Shown here: piece after piece, positions 43,563 to 47,500 of the stretch
Numbering within the stretch: the first letter of the stretch is position 1
Layout of the letters: every line of letters starts with the position of its first letter
Source: Cristatella mucedo
Lineage: Eukaryota; Bryozoa; Phylactolaemata; Cristatellidae
Reading direction: 5' to 3'
DNA: 47,500 nucleotides
Assembly (NCBI GenBank): GCA_009760855.2
Contig: WPIO01000090.1
Span: forward strand, 1,325,001-1,372,500
Position numbers and translations under genes: made by a program
Notes under the pieces: generated by a model
What the model saw: only the letters and a program-made list of their open reading frames with translations
Told to the model about the DNA's origin: nothing
Databases searched by the model: none

Positions 43563-43762
43563 CTGAGTGTGGTCGATGCCTTTGGTGACCACCCACAGTG
43601 ACACGACGTAGTCGGATATCCTTTCTGACAGCTCTCGCGGTATACGGTACAGCTTCGCGAACTGCTTGACGTCATGCAGCAAGTCGCGATACTTGGACGA
43701 CGACGCGACGAACTGCTGCATGATGGCGGTCACGTTGCCGAAGATGGAGGCGTAGAGGAGAG
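43563..43762 (-). CDS. eag: EAG-type potassium channel, exon A: end of S6 and C-linker
   Basis: Partial voltage-gated K+ channel of the ether-a-go-go (KCNH1/KCNH5) family in the plasma membrane. The acceptor TTTTTGCAG is followed by two bases completing a codon, then LLYASIFGNVTAIMQQF: the cytoplasmic end of S6 and start of the C-linker (LLYATIFGNVTTIFQQMY in animal EAG). Next are KYRDLLHDVKQFAKLYRIP and LSERISDYVVSLW, ending GIDHTQ at donor CAG^GTGACC, phase 0. The match to EAG ([23 protein letters not shown], then GIDTEK) is stronger than to ERG or ELK. The upstream exons (PAS, S1-S6, GFG selectivity filter) were searched for up to 47500 and not found, so the 5' part lies outside the window. 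Confidence 0.95.
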
Positions 43763-44077
43763 CTGCAAAAATTGACGGCTCGCCGGAAATGGCTTTTGCG
43801 ACTCGGCCGGGCAAGCCCGGGGCGGCGGTCAAGCGTAGCGCCAACTTGGGAGAGGGATGGCGATGTCGGAAGAGATACGAAAAAATTGCGCCATGAGCAG
43901 TATTCGTTTTTATAATGAAACTCGCCGCTTTGGCGAGTTCTGTGGTGGCGCGTAATCGACGGCTGGGCCAGTCTCTGAAGGATCAAAGAGGTCAGGGAAC
44001 TTCGAAAGCATCGGCTACCGGCTCAGGCTAGCCACTGCAGATTAAAAGAGTTTGATAATATATGTAAGTAAAAACGT

Positions 44078-44222
44078 AATTCATTTGTACTGTAGAACTT
44101 AGGAGAACTTAATCTCTATTCAGGCGCTTCACATAGGCTATAGGGCCCTTAGCCCATAACCTCAGTCATCGCATACAATCACATAGACGTCGGTCGTTCA
44201 CTAGGCCAAACCAGCGTGGCAT
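44078..44222 (-). mobile_element. SINE-A copy
   Basis: Reverse-oriented: TTAGGAGAACTTAATCTCTA, CAGGCGCTTCACATAGGC, CCCATAACCTCAGTCATC, CACTAGGCCAAACCAG. The B box is degraded. Confidence 0.88.
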
Positions 44223-44306
44223 GCTTCCTTTACAGTACAAGTAAAGTATCTAAAAGAGATTAAGTTCTTAGTGAGTGCTATACAAATACATTATTATTAT
44301 TATTAA
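44223..44306 (+). mobile_element. L2 tail fragment
   Basis: TTCCTTTACAGTACAAGTAA, AGTATCTAAAAGAGATTAAG, then (TTA)n: L2 3' end, plus orientation. Confidence 0.85.
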
Positions 44307-44396
44307 CACTTCATTTGCATAGAACCCTAAGTGGAACTTTGCGAACGCTCTTTACGAGTGACGTAGGGCTCAAACCAACGACCTCGGTTGTTAACG
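44307..44396 (-). mobile_element. SINE-A fragment
   Basis: CATTTGCATAGAACCCTAAG, GGGCTCAAACCAACGACCTC: reverse-oriented tail and B-box side of SINE-A. Confidence 0.65.
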
Positions 44397-44470
44397 GCCG
44401 TGATAGCCAGGAGGTAGGGTGCTAGCTTTTCACGACCGAGGTCGTGGGTTTAAATGCTGAGGTTGAGTGA
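44397..44470 (+). mobile_element. SINE-B head (second tRNA-derived SINE)
   Basis: GTGATAGCCAGGAGGTAGGG, then CTTTTCACGACCGAGGTCGT, then a degraded B box GGGTTTAAATGC. Parallels the SINE-B inserted at 44787. Confidence 0.7.
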
Positions 44471-44471
44471 T

Positions 44472-45965
44472 GATTTAGGTAAAGTCTCTCTGCTTATTTT
44501 GCTCGATCTTTCCGCAGCTTTTGATGCCATCGATCATCAAGTCCTTCTAGAGCGCCTTTCATCTCATCTAGGCATCATTGGCACTGCATTGCAATGGTTC
44601 AGGTCCTATCTCAGTGGGTGACTCCAGAGTATTGAAGTGAATGGACACAGATCATCCGATGAACCTCTGAAGTATGGAGTACCTCAGGGCTCCGTGCTTG
44701 GTCCGATTCTTTTCACGATTTATACTCTCCCTCTAGCCGATGTGATAGCCAGGCACAATCTAGACTTTCACTTCTATGGCGATCCGTGATGGCACACTAG
44801 GTAGGGCGGTTGCTTCTCACGACCTCAATCCTGAGGTCATGGGTTCGAATCCTGCGGTAGGTAATCCTATATTGCTGCTCCGCCAGCGGTGACGATAGCC
44901 GTAACGGCTCTTCTGTCTGATCCCTCCCAGCCCTCCAGATCGTCGAATACTCTCAACTCCCTTGCTGCCTGTATTGATGACATCCTCACATGGATGACAG
45001 CAAACATTCATAAATTGAATGATGATGAAACCAACTTACTAGTTATGGGAAAACCCAGCGTGATTCAGAAATTGGAAAGGTTAATGCTCGCAATCGGCTC
45101 TGCCAGCATATGTCCTGTTGAATCTGCACGAAGTCTAGGTGCCATGTTCCAAAGTGACCTCTCATTAGACGACCACATCAGCTCCACAGTCAAGTCTGCA
45201 AACTTTCTGCTACATACAATTGCTAAAAGTCGGGCTTGTTTAGATAGGGATATCACACCTAAGTTGGTCCATGTATTTGTGACATCCCGTCTTGTCATCT
45301 ATAACTCACTGCTTGTTGGTCTACCGGCATGTGCGACCAGGCGCTTAGAGCTGGTGCAAAACTCGGCAGCGAGGCTTGTCTGTCGCGAGTGTCACAGTTG
45401 CCACATCACACCACTTCTCGCCGACCTGCACTGGCTACCAGTCAAGCAACGGATCGACTTCAGGGTTCTGTCACTCACTTGTAGGTCCCTTCATTCTTTG
45501 GCTCCAGTCTATCTATCACAACTTCTCCCCCGTCAGGCAAAGCATCGTACCACCCGCTTTTCGGAAACTGTTTATCTATACCTCGTACATATCTCAAATC
45601 CTCTGGAGACCTCGCATTTTATTTTTACGCTCCCAATGGGTGAAACTCCCATCTTGCGTCACAAAATCTCTTGAATTGACCACATTTAAAAAGAACTTAA
45701 AAACGCACCTATTTAGGACAGCATTTGGTGGGTCCCCGTGATTCGTCCTTTATGTGCTTATGCATGCTCACATTGTGCATTCTACAACTAACATTTGTTG
45801 CATGCTGACCCTATGCATGTCACCCCTAACCATGTTGTTTTTGTTATCAAGCATGCTACCACTTACCATTCGATCGCGCTTCTTTTGCAGCAAATGTAAA
45901 GTGCTTAGAAAGAGCTTGAGTTCTCTGAGGGCGCCGTATCAAACGTATTGTTGTTATTACTACTG
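44472..45965 (+). mobile_element. L2 copy with SINE insertion
   Basis: [57 protein letters not shown], then after the SINE-B insertion the C-terminal part (SVIQKLERLMLAIGSASICP, HITPLLADLHWLPVKQRIDF) and the full 3' UTR with tail. A TGA lies in SYLSG-stop-LQS near 44620, and the catalytic FYADD segment is gone. Confidence 0.93.
44779..44920 (+). mobile_element. SINE-B inserted in the L2 copy
   Basis: GTGATGGCACACTAGGTAGG (A-like), CTTCTCACGACCTCAATCC, GGGTTCGAATCCTGCGG (perfect B box GGTTCGAATCC), ending in hairpin AGCCGTAACGGCT and CTTCTGTCT. It replaces about 29 bp of L2. Confidence 0.85.
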
Positions 45966-45974
45966 TTATTCATT

Positions 45975-46022
45975 ACCCACTGCAAGCGGCGGCGATAGCC
46001 GATAAGGCTCTTCTGCCGCCAT
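45975..46022 (+). mobile_element. SINE-B 3'-end hairpin
   Basis: GGCGGCGATAGCC, GATAA, GGCTCTTCTGCCGCC: the same terminal motif as in the 44.9 kb SINE-B, here with a longer outer GGCGGC/GCCGCC stem. Confidence 0.6.
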
Positions 46023-46329
46023 GGAAATGAGGTTTCTAAATCAGCTAAGATTTATTTCTTTTTAAAGACGAGTGCCTTACCCCTGCGACAAACGAGAGCA
46101 CCATGACGGAAAGATGAAAGCGTTTTAGCGGCATTTTCTGCGCTGCAAAAGTGCCGAGTCCTGATAACGTAGACTTTCCAGCGAGAGCAGCACGGAATAG
46201 CGTTCGTAGCGTCGAGCCGTTCGCACTCTTCTCGTTCTTCTTCGGGAGGGTGGAAAGGTCAGATTCGAAACTCAAGAGGAAACTCGTTCTCATCTGTCGG
46301 CTAGTGTATGCGCACAGAAAGCCGTCTAG

Positions 46330-46415
46330 GATTTGAGCTCGCTGCACAAAATGCTCCTACCTAGTGCCGCCTTGGTTCTTGTGGCTTTGTGGAGTTACAG
46401 GCCTGGATGCATCGC
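46330..46415 (+). mobile_element. Retroposon family C, 3' scrap
   Basis: TGTGGCTTTGTGGAGTTACA then GGCCTGGATGCAT parallels the 37.2 kb copy (TTTGCGGAGTTACAGACGGA). Short and degraded. Confidence 0.4.
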
Positions 46416-47500
46416 ACTACGACAGCAAATCAGTCTTCAGCGCTGCATATAAGTACGAATAAGTGTGCGTATAAATCAGTCAGTACGAGTGTATACGAAT
46501 TTAGCTTAATTAGCTGCTTTTGTGCCTTATTATTACTGTGACTACTGACGTGAGGCGAAGTGGCACACTCGCCACGACACATTCCGCTAACTTCTAGTCA
46601 CGTGACGGCTTTGAAGATTTCTCGATTAGACACGCCGCCGTTAGGTGTGCACTCGTCGCCGCGCACGCGCTGTCCGAGCATGCCGTGCGCCGAGCGCTCT
46701 AAAAGGTGGTGATTAATTTGAAACAGATGAGCCAGACGATAACAGAAATTCCAAGCATTCACGATCAAAACAGCCAGCCCGGGACCATAGTGCCCGAATC
46801 ACCCTCTTGGACCACCATTTTCTACGACTGCTGGCTGCCACGGTACACGAGCTCTGCGCCTGTAGCGCTCAAAGTGCAACGGCGCAACGGCGGCATCCTC
46901 TGCCGCCGTATCGCAGACTGCCGTCCGTTTTGTAGAACTTCCGCCCAGTTCTTCCGCCGCCGCAGCTACCATCTTGTTCTCACGCCGATGACGCCCCCCC
47001 CCCCGGTGCCCTGTCGCTCGTCTCGCGCTCTCCCAATTGCTACAACCGCTTTACGCTAGTCGCAATTCTCCTCGAGTAGGCCACGCCTCGCCGCCGCCGT
47101 GTCTCTGCAGGGCAAGGGTGAAGGAGAGTCAAGGACGCGACTATCTAGTTCGCATGCTCCGTCAATGTTAGGCCACTTCGGTTCAGTCTAAGGCAATGCT
47201 GAAAAACATGCCGCTCCAGCATTTCGAAAGAAAGTCCGATGTTTTCCTGAATAAGGATTCGGGAAAATGTTGCGAGATTTGCACAAAATAGCCGCCAAGA
47301 TGGCGAACTACGGTGTCACCACTACGATGATTTAGTCGCGGCTCACTTTAGATAGCATGATTTCGGTGACTCTATGAAGAGCTGCTGTTACAGGCTCGGG
47401 GCTGTTTTAGGCTTCAACTCTCAAGCTCTGCAGTCTAGCTGCCATCACGGCCGCGTTCTGTTTTATCTGACTGATCTTGCACAGCAGCGTTGCTTTATCA
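46416..47500. other. Right end, no recognisable feature
   Basis: Presumed EAG intron or upstream sequence. No pore or S6 exon of the channel was found on the minus strand. An open frame at 46706-47059 (plus) has no family resemblance. Confidence 0.4.

Noticed and set aside
46045-46347. Minus-strand frame containing MPLKRFHLSVMVLSFVAG, like a signal-peptide exon with donor CAGGG^GTAAGG
   Set aside because: A hydrophobic run after an internal Met is weak evidence, and no partner exon was found.

Overview
This is a piece of an animal nuclear genome, most likely from an invertebrate. It has spliced genes with GT-AG introns of 2.5 to 7 kb, long microsatellites, CpG-rich blocks, and many copies of an L2-like non-LTR retrotransposon with tRNA-derived SINEs. 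I cannot place it to phylum. No bacterial, viral or organellar gene was recognised.

Two protein genes are well supported, both on the minus strand. (1) Mesd (boca), the endoplasmic reticulum chaperone of LDL-receptor-related proteins, runs from the start codon at 26929 to the stop at 12141 in four exons. They join in frame to a 212-residue protein with a signal peptide, the Mesd core and a Lys-rich tail ending in the ER-retention type signal KTEL. (2) An ether-a-go-go (EAG/KCNH1-type) potassium channel occupies the right third. Its last four exons (43762-43563, 40467-40215, 37602-37406, 34935-33817) encode the end of S6, the C-linker, the cyclic-nucleotide-binding homology domain and the cytoplasmic tail with a coiled coil. 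The PAS domain and S1-S6 lie beyond the right edge.

Layout: 1-12 kb is intergenic, with L2 fragments, simple repeats, a CpG-rich block (1.7-3.2 kb), a polypurine minisatellite (7.8-8.0 kb) and one weak candidate exon (about 6.86-7.02 kb). 12.1-26.9 kb is Mesd, whose introns hold SINEs, three L2 fragments, a Tc1/mariner fossil and the longest L2 copy (23.25-25.33 kb). 27-33.8 kb is intergenic, with SINEs, L2 tails, an inverted pair of about 210-bp repeats and CpG-rich DNA. 33.8-47.5 kb is the EAG gene and its introns, which hold a tail-to-tail L2 pair, (GA)n tracts, minisatellites and a nest of SINE and L2 insertions.

The window holds no operon-like or defence-like system. Its most coherent biology is a retrotransposition partnership. 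The tRNA-headed SINEs and the L2 LINE share the same 3' hairpin, as expected if L2 reverse transcriptase mobilises the SINE. Other points of interest are a 25-bp frame-shifting tandem duplication inside the EAG coding exon, a decamer minisatellite with ordered variants, and a second tRNA-headed SINE that has replaced the catalytic motif of an L2 copy.
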